A stretch of 64,000 bases of DNA, taken from positions 124,001 through 188,000 of the forward strand of contig NZ_LT984804.1 of assembly GCF_900250115.1 (NCBI RefSeq). Direction: 5' to 3'. The stretch's first letter is position 1, and every line of letters starts with the position of its first letter. Shown here in pieces: positions 18,466 through 27,017 of the stretch. The notes under the pieces are model-generated. The model saw only the letters and a list, made by a program, of their open reading frames with translations. It searched no databases and had not been told where the DNA came from. The DNA is from Cupriavidus taiwanensis (GTDB lineage: Bacteria > Pseudomonadota > Gammaproteobacteria > Burkholderiales > Burkholderiaceae). The position numbers and the translations under genes are program-made.

Positions 18466-19488
18466 ATGTACACCTTCCAACGCCAGGGCGCGCCGCGCCT
18501 GCACCACTGGCTGCGCGCCTGCGCGCTCGGCTCTGTCGCCGCGGTCGCGGCGCTGAGCTTGAGCGCCCCGGCCGGCGCCGCGGCGCAGGACTGGCCGCAA
18601 CGTCCGGTATCGGTGGTGGTGCCGTTCCCGCCGGGCGGCTCCAGCGACGCCATCGCGCGCATGCTGACGGTGCCGCTCAACGAGAAGCTGGGCCAGCCGT
18701 TCGTGATCGACAACCGCCCGGGCGCGACCGGCGCCATCGGCGCCACCTACGTCAAGCGCGCGCCGGCCGACGGCTACACCATGATGGTGGCGTCGATCGG
18801 CGTCTATGCGGTCAATCCGTTCCTGCAGAAGAACCTGGCCTATGACCCGGCCAAGGACTTCGACCTGCTGACGGTGGCGGTGCGCGCGCCCAACGTGCTG
18901 GTGGCCAACCCGCAGTTCCCCGCCAATACGCTGGCGGAACTGGTGGCCTACATGAAGAAGAACCCGGGCAAGGTCAGCTTTGCCTCGTCCGGCGCCGGCT
19001 CGTCCGACCACCTGACCGCGGCGCTGTTCTGGCAGAAGAGCGCCACCGACGGCCTGCACGTGCCGTACAAGGGCGGCGGCCCGGCCATCTCCGACCTGCT
19101 GGCCGGCCAGGTGGACGTATCGTTCCAGAACGTCAACGCGGTGCTGCAGCACATCCGTGCCGGCAAGCTCAAGGCGATGGCGGTGACTTCCGACAAGCGC
19201 TCGCCGGTGCTGCCCAATGTCCCCACCATGGCCGAGGCCGGGATCAAGGATGTCGAGGTCTACTCGTGGCAGGGCGTGGCCGCGCCGCGCGGTCTGCCGC
19301 CCGAGATCAAGAGCCGCCTGCACGGCGCGCTGGTGTCGTCGCTGAACGATCCGAAGATGCGCCAGAAACTGTCCGAGAGCGGCTTCGAGGTGGTGGCCAA
19401 TACCCCCGAGCAGTTCAACCAGTTCGAGGCGCAGGAGCTGCAGCGCTGGAAGACCGTGATCGAGAAGGGCAAGATCTCGCTGGACTGA
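18466..19488 (+). CDS. Bug-family periplasmic solute-binding protein 1 (340 aa)
   Basis: Tripartite tricarboxylate transporter (TctC/Bug) receptor. It has a cleavable signal peptide (residues 1 to about 41, 'LRACALGSVAAVAALSLSAPAGAAA|QDW'), then 'WPQRPVSVVVPFPPGGSSDAIARML', the Bug strand-turn that grips carboxylates, 'VIDNRPGATGAIGATYV', and 'VPYKGGGPAISDLLAGQVDV'. The ATG at 18466 follows CAGGAGACA. It lies 90 bases after gudD in the same direction and is probably in the same transcript, suggesting that it binds glucarate or galactarate. No TctA/TctB membrane genes are linked, as is usual for the large Bug repertoires of Cupriavidus and Bordetella. Confidence 0.9.
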   Translation: MYTFQRQGAPRLHHWLRACALGSVAAVAALSLSAPAGAAAQDWPQRPVSVVVPFPPGGSSDAIARMLTVPLNEKLGQPFVIDNRPGATGAIGATYVKRAPADGYTMMVASIGVYAVNPFLQKNLAYDPAKDFDLLTVAVRAPNVLVANPQFPANTLAELVAYMKKNPGKVSFASSGAGSSDHLTAALFWQKSATDGLHVPYKGGGPAISDLLAGQVDVSFQNVNAVLQHIRAGKLKAMAVTSDKRSPVLPNVPTMAEAGIKDVEVYSWQGVAAPRGLPPEIKSRLHGALVSSLNDPKMRQKLSESGFEVVANTPEQFNQFEAQELQRWKTVIEKGKISLD

Positions 19489-19586
19489 TCACCGCCGCAT
19501 AAAACCCAATACCAACGCACCGATCGCGCCGGCCCCGCACGTGCATCGTGCCGCGCCGGCGCGCGCCCTCGACTGGAGACCACAGC

Positions 19587-20582
19587 ATGACCTACGGACG
19601 CCGCAACTTCCTCAAGCAATCCTCCGCACTGGCCGCCGGCCTTGCCGCCGGGCCGCTCGCCGGCCTGTCGCCATCCGCGCACGGCGCGAACTGGCCCAAT
19701 CGCCCGATCCGCCTGGTGGTGCCATACACCGCCGGCGGCTCGTCCGACATCATCGCGCGCCTGGTCAGCAAGCAGCTGGGCGAGGCGCTGGGCCAGTCGG
19801 TGGTGGTGGATAACCGCCCCGGCGCCAACGGCAACGTCGGCGCGGCACTGGTCGCGCAGGCCACCGACAACCATACGCTGCTGCTGTGCGATATCGGCGC
19901 GCTGGCCATCAGTCCGTCGGTCTATACCAAGCTGACCTTCAATATCGCCAAGGACCTCAAGCCGGTGTCGATGCTGGCGTATTCGCCGCACCTGCTGGTG
20001 GTGCATCCGTCGGTGCAGGTGTCCAGCGTGAAGGAGCTGGTGGTGCTGTCGCAGCGCAGCCAGCTCAACTTCGCCGTGACCGCGATCGGCAGCGCGCCGC
20101 ACCTGGCCGGCGTGGCGGTGGAGCAGGCCACCGGCGCCAAGTGGCAATACGTGCCGTACAAGGGTGGCTCGCAGGCCATTGCCGACACCGTCGGCGGCAG
20201 CGCGCAGGTGCTGATGAACGGCATGCTCGCCACGCTGCCGCATGTGCAGTCGGGCAAGCTCAAGCTGATCGCGCAATCCAAGCGCACGCGCATGCCGCTG
20301 CTGCAGAACGTGCCGACCATCGCCGAGCAGGGCGTGCCGAACTTCGAGTCGGGTACCTGGCAGGGCGTGATGGCCCCGGCCAGCATGCCCGACGCGATGG
20401 TGGCGCGCATCAGCGCCGAACTGATCCGCATCATCCGTGCGCCTGACCTGCGCGCCCAGCTGGTGGCGCAGGGTGCCGAAGTGGTGACAATGACGCCGGG
20501 GGAAACCGGCAAGTTCTTCGTCGCCGAGCAATCGCGCTGGGCGGGGGTGGTGAAGCAGGCGGGGATCAAGCTCGAGGCTTGA
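19587..20582 (+). CDS. Bug-family periplasmic solute-binding protein 2 (331 aa)
   Basis: A second Bug receptor in tandem. Its signal starts 'MTYGRRNFLKQSSALAAGLAAG', a twin-arginine (RRNFLK) Tat signal, unlike the Sec-type signal of its neighbour. The mature part shows 'WPNRPIRLVVPYTAGGSSDIIARLVS', 'VVDNRPGANGNVGAALV' and 'VPYKGGSQAIADTVGGSAQVLMNGM'. The ATG at 19587 with GGAGAC upstream is chosen over a start 39 bases earlier. Last gene of the presumed gudD transcript; it converges with the semialdehyde dehydrogenase gene. Ligand unproven, aldarate inferred from context. Confidence 0.9.
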   Translation: MTYGRRNFLKQSSALAAGLAAGPLAGLSPSAHGANWPNRPIRLVVPYTAGGSSDIIARLVSKQLGEALGQSVVVDNRPGANGNVGAALVAQATDNHTLLLCDIGALAISPSVYTKLTFNIAKDLKPVSMLAYSPHLLVVHPSVQVSSVKELVVLSQRSQLNFAVTAIGSAPHLAGVAVEQATGAKWQYVPYKGGSQAIADTVGGSAQVLMNGMLATLPHVQSGKLKLIAQSKRTRMPLLQNVPTIAEQGVPNFESGTWQGVMAPASMPDAMVARISAELIRIIRAPDLRAQLVAQGAEVVTMTPGETGKFFVAEQSRWAGVVKQAGIKLEA

Positions 20583-20592
20583 TGGTTTGCTC

Positions 20593-20616
20593 CCCTCTCC
20601 CGCAAGCGGGAGAGGG
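20593..20616. repeat. Dispersed intergenic palindrome, copy 2 (perfect 11-bp arms)
   Basis: CCCTCTCCCGC-AA-GCGGGAGAGGG, 10 bases after the Bug 2 stop. Identical arms to the copy at 26957. Probably a 3' hairpin or REP-like element. Confidence 0.7.
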
Positions 20617-20681
20617 AGTACCCAATCGGGATTGGAAAAGACTGCGGAATTTCGCTGTGTCCGTAGACTTTCGCCGCGTCC

Positions 20682-20712
20682 AAAAAGCAAAAAGCCCCGC
20701 ACCAGGCGGGGC
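20682..20712 (-). terminator. Rho-independent terminator for the dehydrogenase-dehydratase transcript
   Basis: Read on the minus strand: stem GCCCCGC/GCGGGGC with a 5-base loop followed by a T-rich tract (complement of AAAAAGCAAAAA at 20682-20693), 20 bases after the dehydrogenase stop. Confidence 0.75.
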
Positions 20713-20731
20713 CGCATCGCATCGTCTCTCG

Positions 20732-22258
20732 CTATTTCCGCAGCGCCGCCGGCAGCAATCCCTGTGGCAGGTTCTGGTAGCAAACCGGACGCAGGAAGCG
20801 ATCGATCGCCGTGGCACCGACCGAAGTCGTACGCACGTCCGAAGTCGCCGGGAACGGCCCGCCATGCACCATCGCGTACGCGACCTCGACCCCGGTGGGA
20901 TAGCCGTTGCACAGCACGCGCCCGGCCTTGCGCTCCAGCACCGGCAGCAGGCGCTGCGCGGCGGCGTGGTCGGCGTCGTCGAGCTGCATCGTCGCCGTCA
21001 GCTGGCCTTCAAGCTGGCGCGCCACGTTCAGCATCTCGTCCATATCGCGGCACACCACCAGTACCGTCGACGGGCCGAACACCTCGGCCTGCATGCGATG
21101 GTCCGCCAGGAACTGCGCGGCGGTGGTTTCGAACATCTCCGGCCGGGCCTGGTTGGCGCCGCCGGCGTCCACGCCATTGCCGATGCGCTGCAAGCCGTCG
21201 AGCGATGCCAGCTGGGCCACGCCCTGCTGATACGCGGCATGGATGCCGGGCGTCAGCATGGTGGCGGCCGGCTTGCCTTGCAGCGCGCCGAGCGCCGCCG
21301 CGCGGAACTTGTCGAGCGCGGGGCCTTCGATGCCGATCACCAGTCCGGGGTTGGTGCAGAACTGGCCGACCCCGAGCACCAGCGAATCGACCAGCTGGCG
21401 GCCGATCTCCTCGCCGCGCGCGTCGAGCGCGGCGGGCAGCAGGAACACCGGGTTGATGCTGCTCATCTCGGCGTACACCGGGATCGGCTGCGGGCGCGCG
21501 TTGGCGGCGCGCATCAGCGCCATGCCGCCGGCGCGCGAGCCGGTGAAGCCCACCGCCTGGATCGCCGGATGCGACACCAGCGCCGTGCCGATGGCATTGC
21601 CGACGCCGACCAGCAGCGAGAACACGCCCTCGGGCAGGCCGGCGTCGCGCACCGCCTGCTGGATCACGCGCCCGACCAGCTCGGAGGTGCCCAGGTGCGC
21701 CGGGTGCGCCTTGACCACCACCGGGCAGCCCGCGGCCAGCGCCGCGGCCGTGTCGCCGCCCGCCACGGAGAAGGCCAGCGGAAAGTTGCTGGCGCCGAAC
21801 ACCGCAACCGGGCCGATGGCGATGCGCTGCATGCGCAGGTCCGGGCGCGGCGGATTGCGCTCGGGCAGCGCGGGGTCGAAGGTGGCTTGCTGCCAGCGGC
21901 CCTCGCGCAGCACCGTGGCGAACAGGCGCAGCTGGCCGGCGGTGCGGCCGCGCTCGCCCTGCAGGCGTGCGATCGGCAGCGCGCTTTCCAGGTGGGCGCG
22001 CTCGATCAGCGTGTCGCCGAGCGCTTCGAGGCCCGTGGCGATGGCCTCGAGGAAGGCCGCGCGCTGTTCGGGCGTGGTGTTGCGGTAAGTGTCGAAGGCC
22101 GCTTCGGCCAGCGCGCAGGCGCGCTCGACCTCGGCCTCGCCGCCGCCGTGGAAGTCGGGGCCGATCGCCGCGCCGGTGGCGGGATTGATCGCCTGCAGCG
22201 TCGCTTCGGTGCCGCGCACGGCTTGCGCGCCGATCAGCATGTCGCCGGTGATTTGCAT
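20732..22258 (-). CDS. 2,5-dioxovalerate (alpha-ketoglutarate semialdehyde) dehydrogenase (508 aa)
   Basis: NAD(P)-dependent aldehyde dehydrogenase that oxidises alpha-ketoglutarate semialdehyde to 2-oxoglutarate, the last step of aldarate and pentonate catabolism. Family features: '[42 protein letters not shown]' (Asn158 oxyanion region, cofactor fold), 'GFTGSRAGG', general base Glu264 in '[11 protein letters not shown]' and nucleophile Cys301 in '[10 protein letters not shown]'. The '[11 protein letters not shown]' and 'YAEMSSINP' patterns are typical of the KGSADH subfamily rather than general ALDHs. The ATG at 22258 follows AAGGA. It lies 113 bases after the dehydratase, whose product it consumes. 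Confidence 0.92.
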   Translation of the reverse strand: MQITGDMLIGAQAVRGTEATLQAINPATGAAIGPDFHGGGEAEVERACALAEAAFDTYRNTTPEQRAAFLEAIATGLEALGDTLIERAHLESALPIARLQGERGRTAGQLRLFATVLREGRWQQATFDPALPERNPPRPDLRMQRIAIGPVAVFGASNFPLAFSVAGGDTAAALAAGCPVVVKAHPAHLGTSELVGRVIQQAVRDAGLPEGVFSLLVGVGNAIGTALVSHPAIQAVGFTGSRAGGMALMRAANARPQPIPVYAEMSSINPVFLLPAALDARGEEIGRQLVDSLVLGVGQFCTNPGLVIGIEGPALDKFRAAALGALQGKPAATMLTPGIHAAYQQGVAQLASLDGLQRIGNGVDAGGANQARPEMFETTAAQFLADHRMQAEVFGPSTVLVVCRDMDEMLNVARQLEGQLTATMQLDDADHAAAQRLLPVLERKAGRVLCNGYPTGVEVAYAMVHGGPFPATSDVRTTSVGATAIDRFLRPVCYQNLPQGLLPAALRK

Positions 22259-22371
22259 GGAAGGAATCCTTGTCAGCGTTGGAATGGGAAGCCGGCCGGA
22301 GGGCATGCGCCCCGCGGCCGGCTGGTCGGAATGCAAGGCGAGGACGGCGCGCTGGCCGTCCGCGTGCGGGG

Positions 22372-23286
22372 TTACTGCGGGCCGAGCTTGTTGATCAGTG
22401 CGCCCAGCATCTCCATTTCCTCGCCGGTCAGGTCGGTCAGCGGCGCGCGCACGGGGCCGCCGTCGCGGCCCACCAGGCGCGCGCCCGCCTTGACGATGCT
22501 GACCGCATAGCCGGCCTTGCGGTTGCGGATGGCGAGGTAGGGCAGGAAGAAGTCGTCGATCAGGCGGCCGACGGTGTCGTGGTCGTCCGCGGCGATGGCG
22601 CGGTAGAAGTCCATCGCCGTCTTCGGGATGAAGTTGAACACCGCCGACGAATACACCGGCACGCCCAGCGCCTTGTAGGCCGCGGCATAGACCTCGGCGG
22701 TGGGCAGGCCACCCAGGTAGGAGAAGCGGTCGCCCAGCTTGCGGCGGATGCTGACCATCGCTTCGATGTCGCCCACGCCGTCCTTGAAGCCGATCAGGTT
22801 GGGGCAGCGCTCGGCCAGGCGGGACAGCTGTTCGGCGTTGAGCTTCGAATTGGCGCGGTTGTAGACGATCACGCCGATATCGACCGCCTTGCAGACTTCT
22901 TCCACGTGGGCGGCAATGCCGTCCTGGCTGGCCTCGGTCAGGTAGTGCGGCAGCAGCAGCACGCCGGCGGCGCCCAGGCGCTGGGCTTCCTGCGCATAGG
23001 CAATGGCGGTGCGGGTCGGGCCGCCGGCGCCGGCGAGGATCGGCACCTTGCCGGCGCAGGTGCGCACCGCGGTGTCGACCACGGCCGAGTAGTCCTGCGG
23101 CGTCAGCGAGAAGAACTCGCCCGTGCCGCCGGCCGCGAACAGCGCGGTGGCGCCGTAGGGCGCCAGCCATTCCAGGCGCGCGGCGTAGGACTTCGGCGCG
23201 AAGTCGCCCTGGGCGTCGAAGTCGGTGATGGGGAAGGACAGCAGGCCTTCGGAGACGATTTGCTTGAGTTCGTTCGGTGCGAGCAT
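22372..23286 (-). CDS. kdgD: 5-dehydro-4-deoxyglucarate dehydratase (304 aa)
   Basis: DapA/NAL-superfamily class I aldolase-fold enzyme that decarboxylates and dehydrates 5-dehydro-4-deoxyglucarate to alpha-ketoglutarate semialdehyde. Schiff-base Lys168 is in '[10 protein letters not shown]', Tyr142 in '[10 protein letters not shown]', and the substrate carboxylate loop is '[11 protein letters not shown]'. Length and the early '[11 protein letters not shown]' are diagnostic for KdgD rather than DapA. First gene of the minus-strand pair; its upstream region contains the GntR-type operator at 23360. With gudD and the dehydrogenase it completes glucarate to 2-oxoglutarate. Confidence 0.94.
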   Translation of the reverse strand: MLAPNELKQIVSEGLLSFPITDFDAQGDFAPKSYAARLEWLAPYGATALFAAGGTGEFFSLTPQDYSAVVDTAVRTCAGKVPILAGAGGPTRTAIAYAQEAQRLGAAGVLLLPHYLTEASQDGIAAHVEEVCKAVDIGVIVYNRANSKLNAEQLSRLAERCPNLIGFKDGVGDIEAMVSIRRKLGDRFSYLGGLPTAEVYAAAYKALGVPVYSSAVFNFIPKTAMDFYRAIAADDHDTVGRLIDDFFLPYLAIRNRKAGYAVSIVKAGARLVGRDGGPVRAPLTDLTGEEMEMLGALINKLGPQ

Positions 23287-23359
23287 TGCGGCAATCCAGG
23301 GCGGGCCGATGGCCCGGGGTGGCAGAAGCGGCTGAACTGCGGCATGGCAGTTCAGTCGA

Positions 23360-23379
23360 GTTATCAGTCATCGTACGAC
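23360..23379. promoter_or_regulatory. GntR operator upstream of kdgD
   Basis: GTTATC (23360-23365) followed by the core GTCATCGTACGAC (23367-23379), one mismatch from the perfect GTCAT-N3-ATGAC palindrome at the gntR-gudD promoter, and 74 bases before the kdgD start. The remaining gene-free DNA to 23645 shows no gene; it holds the kdgD promoter and the leader of the DedA gene. Confidence 0.7.
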
Positions 23380-23645
23380 AAGAGGCCGGGGAAGGCAATA
23401 GCTTGTGGGGCGTACCGCGGGTTAACAGGGAGCCCGCGCGAAGTGCCTTGCCGGTGCGCGCTTTAGCTTCCGACTGCAACTGCCTTGCCCGGCACCGGTG
23501 TCTGCTGGCAGGCGATGTTGTAGGACAACGTAAGTCGTGTGCCGGATGATCCACTCAGTCAATTTGAACCGACCATGCAAAGCTTCCGTGCCACGGTACG
23601 CCGCCGGCTGGCACACTGGCGACCTGGACCAAAGGGGAGAGCGCG

Positions 23646-24626
23646 GTGGGAGAGTTACAGGCCTTGCTGGAAAACCACGGGCTGATGCTGGTGTTCCTGA
23701 ACGTACTGGTCGAGCAGGCCGGGCTGCCGGTGCCGGCCTATCCGATGCTGTTCGTCGCCGGCGCGCTGGGCGTGCAGGACACCGGGCCATCGATCGGCGC
23801 GGTGCTGGCCGCGGTCATCGTCGCCTGCCTGATTGCCGACACCGGCTGGTACTTTGCCGGGCGCCGGCTGGGGCAGCCGATGCTGCGCACGATCTGCAAG
23901 GTATCGATCTCGCCCGACTCCTGCATCCGCCAGACCCAGTCGCTGTACCTGCGCGTGGGGCCGCGCTCGCTGGTCGTGGCCAAGCTGCTGCCGGGTGCGG
24001 GCGCGCTGTCGACCGCGATGGCCGGCATGACCGGCACGCCATTGCCGCTGTTCCTGTTCTACGACGCGATCGGTGCGATGGTATGGGCCGGCAGCGGCCT
24101 GCTGATCGGCGTGGTGTTCAGCGACTTTATCGATGCCATTCTCGAAGGCTTCAGCACGTATGGCCATATGGCGCTGGTGGCGGTGGTCGGCGCCTTCCTG
24201 GTATTCCTGGCGTGGCGCTCGTGGCGCCGCCTGCGGCTGCTGCGTATTACCAAACGCGTGCCGCGCATGAGCGTGGATGAGCTCGAATCGCGCCGGCTGG
24301 CCGGCGCGTTGCCGGTCGTGATCGACGTGCGCGCCCACGGCGACGTGCCGATGGAGCGCATTCCCGGCTCGATGGTGCTCGACATGCAGGGCGCGCTCGA
24401 CAGCCTCGACGCGCTCGGCGTGACGCCCGCCGAGGCCGACATCGTGGTCTATTGCGCCTGTCCGAACGAGATGTCGGCGGCGCTGCTGGCCGAACGCCTG
24501 CGCGTGGCCGGTTATCCCCGCACCTGGGCGCTGGCCGGGGGCTTCGATGAATGGAAGCGGCGGCATGGCGCCACCGTGCCGCCTGCCGTCTCCCATCCCG
24601 AACCGGGCCAGGCGACGGCGCGCTGA
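23646..24626 (+). CDS. DedA-family membrane protein fused to a rhodanese domain (326 aa)
   Basis: Residues 1 to about 200 are a DedA/SNARE-associated membrane domain: 'NVLVEQAGLPVPAYPMLFVAGAL', 'IVACLIADTGWYFAGRRLG' and 'VAKLLPGAGALSTAMAGMTGTPLPLFLFYDAIGAMVWAGSGLLIG', as in undecaprenyl-phosphate flippase relatives. Residues about 215-315 form a rhodanese domain ('LPVVIDVRAHGDVPMERIPGS') with candidate active-site Cys270 in 'VVYCACPNEMSA' and 'WALAGGFDEWKR'. GTG start at 23646 with GGGGAG upstream. It stands alone between the kdgD promoter and the DUF1177 cluster, converging with the latter with 10 bases between. A soluble sulfurtransferase tethered to a lipid-flippase-like domain; substrate unknown. 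Confidence 0.9.
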   Translation: MGELQALLENHGLMLVFLNVLVEQAGLPVPAYPMLFVAGALGVQDTGPSIGAVLAAVIVACLIADTGWYFAGRRLGQPMLRTICKVSISPDSCIRQTQSLYLRVGPRSLVVAKLLPGAGALSTAMAGMTGTPLPLFLFYDAIGAMVWAGSGLLIGVVFSDFIDAILEGFSTYGHMALVAVVGAFLVFLAWRSWRRLRLLRITKRVPRMSVDELESRRLAGALPVVIDVRAHGDVPMERIPGSMVLDMQGALDSLDALGVTPAEADIVVYCACPNEMSAALLAERLRVAGYPRTWALAGGFDEWKRRHGATVPPAVSHPEPGQATAR

Positions 24627-24636
24627 GCCGCGGGCT

Positions 24637-25593
24637 TCAGCGCTGGCCGGCGGTCTGGAACACCGACAGGTCAGGGTAGATGGCGCGGATCTTCTCCCAC
24701 TCGGCGGCGTTGACGAACTGGCACTTGCCGGCGCCGAAGCGCTTGGACACCTCGACGCAGAAGCGCACCGCCTCGGCGATGTCGATCTCGTGGTTGGCCG
24801 AGGTCGCGCTGCCCGACACCACCGATAGCGCCGTCACCGCCACGCCCACCACCGGCGCCGGCGTGGCCACGTGCGGCTGCATGATGCTGTTGAAGTGGTA
24901 CAGGCCGTTGTGGTACGGCGTGATGTCCTGCAGCGAGATCGGGAACGTTACCGCCGGGCAGCCGGTGGTCGACTCCATCGCCGCCACCAGATCCGGCGCC
25001 ACGCGCAGGATATAGCCCTGCATCGCCGTCGGCGAGATCGCAAAGCCGCGGTGCTTGACGATGCTGTTGCCCTTGGACGCATCGATCGACAGGATCGCGT
25101 CCATTTCCGGCAGCACCTGGTGGTCGTTCATGGTGTCGGACGACACCGGCATGCCCATGAACGGCACCGGGTCGTGCGGCACCATCGAGACATTGGTCGA
25201 CAGGTGCGTGGTCACGATCACGTCGCCCGGCACGTGGTCGCCGCGCGCCTTCATCTGCGCCAGCTTCAGCGCCACCGCCAGGCAGCCGATCGGGCCGTCG
25301 GCATCGGAGACCAGCCCCACCAGTTCCGGCCGCGCGCCGATGGCGCCGTTGCGGCCGATTACACCCAGCGTCGGTGCCTTGCCGCCGCCGCGCTTGCCGG
25401 CGCTGCCCGGGATCACGATGGTGATGAAGTCGGTGGTGTTGGCCGTGTTCTCGGGCGGCGCGTTGTGGACCGTGGTGACTTGCACCGACACGCCGTCCGC
25501 GGCGTACGGCGCGAACAGTTCGCTGACGACCGCGCCGTTGGCGTGCGGGCTGTCCAGGGCTTCGTGAATGACCAGCGTCTGCTGCAGGGCCAT
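24637..25593 (-). CDS. DUF1177-family protein (318 aa)
   Basis: Soluble protein of the uncharacterised DUF1177 family, recognised from 'GVIGRNGAIGARPELVGLVSDADGPIGCLAVALKLAQMKARGDHVPGDVIVTTHLS', 'AILSIDASKGNSIVKHRGFAISPTAMQGYILRV' and 'ITPYHNGLYHFNSIMQPHVATPAPVVGVA'. The repeated His/Asp-rich segments suggest a hydrolase-like metal site, but this is inference. The ATG at 25593 (MALQQ) has GGAG 7 bases upstream. Last gene of the cluster behind the OPT transporter; in other genomes DUF1177 is, as I recall, linked with AroM, OPT transporters and peptidases. Role unknown. Confidence 0.8.
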   Translation of the reverse strand: MALQQTLVIHEALDSPHANGAVVSELFAPYAADGVSVQVTTVHNAPPENTANTTDFITIVIPGSAGKRGGGKAPTLGVIGRNGAIGARPELVGLVSDADGPIGCLAVALKLAQMKARGDHVPGDVIVTTHLSTNVSMVPHDPVPFMGMPVSSDTMNDHQVLPEMDAILSIDASKGNSIVKHRGFAISPTAMQGYILRVAPDLVAAMESTTGCPAVTFPISLQDITPYHNGLYHFNSIMQPHVATPAPVVGVAVTALSVVSGSATSANHEIDIAEAVRFCVEVSKRFGAGKCQFVNAAEWEKIRAIYPDLSVFQTAGQR

Positions 25594-25652
25594 GGCTTTC
25601 TCCAAAGGTTTGCCCTGGCCGCGCGGCGCGGGCAGGGCGTTCTACAAATCGA

Positions 25653-26813
25653 TCAGAACTGGTGGCGCAGCCCGACCATTACCGTGGTCTGGGTGTCGTG
25701 CCCGTCCAGCGGCGTGCCGCTGTCGCCGGTCCAGCTGGTGGTGTTGTTGCCGAACAGGCCCGACCAGTCGCCGTGGACGCGGTCATAGGCCAGCGCCAGG
25801 TAGGCATCGGTGCGCTTGCTGAAGGCGTAGCCGGCCACCGCATACGCGGTGGTGCGGTTGCCGCCGAAGTTGTCGGCACGGGTGCGGTTGTGCATCACGC
25901 TGCCGGTCAGGGTGACGTTGCCGGTCACGGCGTAGCTCGCACCCAGCGTGAAGAAGTCGTCGTGGCGGCTGCCGCCGAATACCGAGTTGATCGCCGCGCG
26001 GTTGGCCGGCGTGGCGGCGGTCGACATGCTGGTGATGGTGGCCGTATCGGTGCCGCCCCTGGACGAGTCGAAGCCCGCGTCGCGGTCGCTGTGGATGTAG
26101 TTGGCGAACAGGCTGGCGCGGCCGACCGCGGCCTTCAGGCCGGCCAGGTAAATGTTGGCGTTGCGGCTCTGGCTGTCGCGGGTCTGCTGGAAATCGCCGA
26201 CCGCGGTGATCGGCCCGGCCGCGTACTTGACGCCGAACGACATCGACGACATCGCGCGGGTGTTGCCCGCGGTTTCGCCGAGCGCGTATTCGGCGATCAC
26301 CGACACCGGCCCGAAATTGCCGGTGTAGCTGACGGCGTTGTCGTAGCGCTGGCCGGTCAGGTAAACCATCCACGAATTCGACGGCGCCGCGCCCACGCCG
26401 AGCGGATCGACGAAATACAGCATGGTGTTGGCGGTAGTGTATTGCCGGCCCAGCGCCAGCTCGCCCCAGCGGTTGCCGATCTTCACGTAGGCCTGGCGGC
26501 CGAACAGCTGGCCCTGCTGGTCGAGCCGGCCGGTATCGGCCAGCAGTCCGTTCTCCAGCACGAAGCCGGCCTTCACGCCGCCGCCCAGGTCCTCGACGCC
26601 CTTCAGGCCGAAGCGGCTGCCGGACAGGAAGCCTTCGCCGCCCTGCTGCAGGCCGACCTGCGCGTCGCCGGCGGGGTTCGAGTGGGTCTGGTAGGTCAGC
26701 GCGGTATCGATGACGCCGTACAGCGTGACGCCGGATTGCGCCATCGCGGTGGCGGGCAAGGCCAGCATCATCGGCAAGGCCAGGCGCGCGGCGTGGCGAA
26801 GCGGTTGGCTCAT
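25653..26813 (-). CDS. Gram-negative outer-membrane porin (386 aa)
   Basis: General diffusion porin of the betaproteobacterial OmpC-like type. Signal peptide 1-25 ('LALPMMLALPATAMA|QSGVTLYGVID'), 'SRFGLKGVEDLGGGVKAGFVLENGL', 'GRQAYVKIGNRWGELALGRQYT' and a C-terminal 'VMVGLRHQF' ending in Phe, the BAM recognition signal. Sixteen strands expected. Encoded between a peptidase and DUF1177 in a cluster with an inner-membrane OPT transporter, so it likely gives substrate entry through the outer membrane. Confidence 0.93.
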   Translation of the reverse strand: MSQPLRHAARLALPMMLALPATAMAQSGVTLYGVIDTALTYQTHSNPAGDAQVGLQQGGEGFLSGSRFGLKGVEDLGGGVKAGFVLENGLLADTGRLDQQGQLFGRQAYVKIGNRWGELALGRQYTTANTMLYFVDPLGVGAAPSNSWMVYLTGQRYDNAVSYTGNFGPVSVIAEYALGETAGNTRAMSSMSFGVKYAAGPITAVGDFQQTRDSQSRNANIYLAGLKAAVGRASLFANYIHSDRDAGFDSSRGGTDTATITSMSTAATPANRAAINSVFGGSRHDDFFTLGASYAVTGNVTLTGSVMHNRTRADNFGGNRTTAYAVAGYAFSKRTDAYLALAYDRVHGDWSGLFGNNTTSWTGDSGTPLDGHDTQTTVMVGLRHQF

Positions 26814-26956
26814 TGTGGTTTCTCCTCCAGAGGGTAAAAGGGGGACCGCGCGGGCGGCGCGGGGCGGCTCGCGGGCGGGTTGTTGTCTGTTTGTGTTGTG
26901 GGGAGTAGTGGCTAGTCGCTAATCACTGATCACACAAGCATGCCGCTGGCGTGCTC

Positions 26957-26980
26957 CCCTCTCCCGCTTGCGGGAGAGGG
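26957..26980. repeat. Dispersed intergenic palindrome, copy 3 (perfect 11-bp arms)
   Basis: CCCTCTCCCGC-TT-GCGGGAGAGGG, 38 bases after the pepE stop and upstream of the porin start. Same arms as the copy at 20593. It may partly separate the porin from upstream genes. Confidence 0.7.
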
Positions 26981-27017
26981 AAGCCAACAGTCTTGGCTTC
27001 AGCGTTTAACGCGCCAC

